Below, piece after piece: positions 12,665-13,446 of a stretch of DNA of 13,446 bases. The stretch spans positions 1 through 13,446 of the forward strand of contig JAZNVV010000073.1 in the NCBI GenBank assembly GCA_045593005.1, written 5' to 3'. Numbering within the stretch: the stretch's first letter is position 1; every line of letters begins with the position of its first letter. The notes below the pieces were generated by a model. That model was given only the letters and a program-made list of their open reading frames with translations, was not told the origin of the DNA and made no database searches. Source of the stretch: UBA11475 sp045593005. GTDB lineage: Bacteria; Bacillota; Clostridia; Christensenellales; Borkfalkiaceae. Position numbers and translations under genes: made by a program.

Positions 12665-13446
12665 ATTCTCCTATCTTTGTAATAGTAATATATCCGTCAA
12701 TAAGATTTAATGCTTCGCCAGAAGTGTTGTATAAAGTAATTGTTTCATTACCAACGCTGTTGTAAAGTATAGTTTTACTTGCCTGTGCGTCATTTGTAGC
12801 AGTTGAATAATTTAATATTTCACTATTAGGAATTAAAGTTCCATTTGTGTATAAAGAAACACTTTTGATACCGTCTGTTGCAGTAGACGCATTGAAACCA
12901 TAGTTAATTAAATAATATCCAGCAGGTAACGTTATTCCTGTTGCTGCGAACGACATTGTTGAAGCAGGTGTTTGTAAAACTAACGTTAAAGGGATTGCTG
13001 TTGCATCAGCAACTGTTTGTTCGTCAACGTTTGTGAATATTGAATCACTTAAGGACATAGGACCTGCTGGGCCTTGTGGACCGGTAGCGCCCGTTGCACC
13101 AGTTAAACCGATAGGACCTTGTGGACCTGTTTCACCTTGTGGACCCTGTGGGCCAGTTGCACCCGTTGCACCAGTTAACCCGATAGGGCCTTGTGGACCC
13201 TGTGGGCCTTGTGGGCCAGTAGCGCCCGTTGCACCAGTTAACCCGATAGGACCCTGTGGACCTTGTGGGCCAGTTGCACCAGTTAACCCGATAGGACCTT
13301 GTGGGCCAGTTGCACCAGTCAAGCCGATAGGGCCTTGTGGACCTGTTTCACCTTGTGGGCCTTGTGGACCAGTTGCACCCGTTGCACCAGTTAAGCCGAT
13401 AGGACCTTGTGGACCCTGTGGGCCAGTTGCACCAGTCAAGCCGATA
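12663..13446 (-). CDS. Collagen-like Gly-X-Y repeat surface protein, C-terminal part (partial)
   Basis: A minus-strand gene whose 5' end lies beyond base 13446; the TTG at 13439 is an internal Leu codon of a GLT triplet, not a start. The visible part has 43 uninterrupted Gly-X-Y triplets (13442 down to 13056) built from GPQ, GPI, GLT, GAT and GET, then a 130-residue C-terminal domain (SLSDSIFTNVDEQTV to ITITKIGE). The latter is rich in beta-prone Thr/Ser/Asn stretches (TGITLPAGYYLINYGF, SVSLYTNGTLI, NETITLYNTSG) and resembles the C1q/TNF-like trimerising heads of BclA-type proteins. The triplets carry no Lys or Arg, and Thr at the Y position is a possible glycosylation site as in BclA. Such proteins form trimeric filaments on spores or cell surfaces. 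Secretion signal or anchor cannot be judged because the N-terminus is missing. Confidence 0.9.
   Translation of the reverse strand, partial: IGLTGATGPQGPQGPIGLTGATGATGPQGPQGETGPQGPIGLTGATGPQGPIGLTGATGPQGPQGPIGLTGATGATGPQGPQGPQGPIGLTGATGATGPQGPQGETGPQGPIGLTGATGATGPQGPAGPMSLSDSIFTNVDEQTVADATAIPLTLVLQTPASTMSFAATGITLPAGYYLINYGFNASTATDGIKSVSLYTNGTLIPNSEILNYSTATNDAQASKTILYNSVGNETITLYNTSGEALNLIDGYITITKIGE
13056..13446 (-). repeat. Tandem modular repeat encoding collagen triplets
   Basis: The DNA repeats follow modules that each begin with GLT and close with GPI. Spacing between successive GLT triplets is 5, 8, 4, 5, 7 and 8 triplets (45, 72, 36, 45, 63 and 72 bases). Two 8-triplet modules, at triplets 6-13 and 30-37 of those visible, are identical in protein sequence. 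This layout is prone to slippage and recombination, so length probably varies between strains and may be misassembled. Confidence 0.9.

Noticed and set aside
13437..13439. TTG at 13439 as the start of the collagen-like gene
   Set aside because: The reading frame and triplet pattern continue to the window edge; this codon is Leu within a GLT triplet.
13056..13446. CRISPR-like array
   Set aside because: The repeats are in-frame Gly-X-Y codons with no unique spacers of constant size.

Overview
The window looks like chromosomal DNA of an anaerobic, AT-rich Gram-positive bacterium of the Clostridia/Firmicutes type. The reasons are strong Shine-Dalgarno sites (GGAG/GGAGG), sigma-A type promoters (TTGACA/TATAAT), a tRNA with encoded CCA, TTG start use, rubrerythrin, a clostridial-style feoA-feoA-feoB cassette with a FeoB-associated Cys-rich mini-protein, and a membrane-embedded SbcC-like ATPase without a zinc hook. 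This is inferred by eye; no search was run.

Layout. 1-166: the GC-rich 3' end of folD. 195-345: a single-gene tRNA-Thr(GGT) unit with a near-perfect promoter and its own terminator. 423-3805: a two-gene operon for an SbcD/Mre11-like nuclease and an SbcC/Rad50-like ATPase, overlapping by one base. 3898-7901: a run of a fused MacB/FtsX-type ABC transporter (TTG start), aldose 1-epimerase (galM) and a short DtxR-family metal regulator. 7902-8163: a structured intergenic region with a promoter, a terminator-like hairpin, two near-identical 18-bp palindromes and overlapping, mutually exclusive hairpins. 8164-11091: feoA, feoA, feoB and a 52-residue Cys-rich membrane protein, closed by a strong terminator. 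11203-11736: rubrerythrin with its own promoter and terminator. 11813-12619: an unknown acidic protein with C-terminal membrane segments. 12663-13446 (minus strand, 5' end outside the window): a collagen-like surface protein with 43 uninterrupted Gly-X-Y triplets, converging on the preceding gene across a shared terminator.

How the parts fit. The centre is an iron module: a DtxR-type sensor whose visible ligands match the iron-type set (Met, Cys, Glu, His), then a ferrous-iron importer, then a diiron peroxidase. The palindromic leader between sensor and importer is the natural place for iron control, either as operators or as RNA switches, and is the most interesting stretch here.

Oddities. 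Base composition breaks sharply around the tRNA: folD is about 60% GC, while lines sampled downstream are about 28-43%. The tRNA has an imperfect acceptor stem whose defects all lie 3' of the T-loop, as if two different tRNA-Thr genes were joined. That could be an integration scar or an assembly join. No integrase, transposase, CRISPR array or rRNA is visible. No gene-free stretch exceeds 300 bases.
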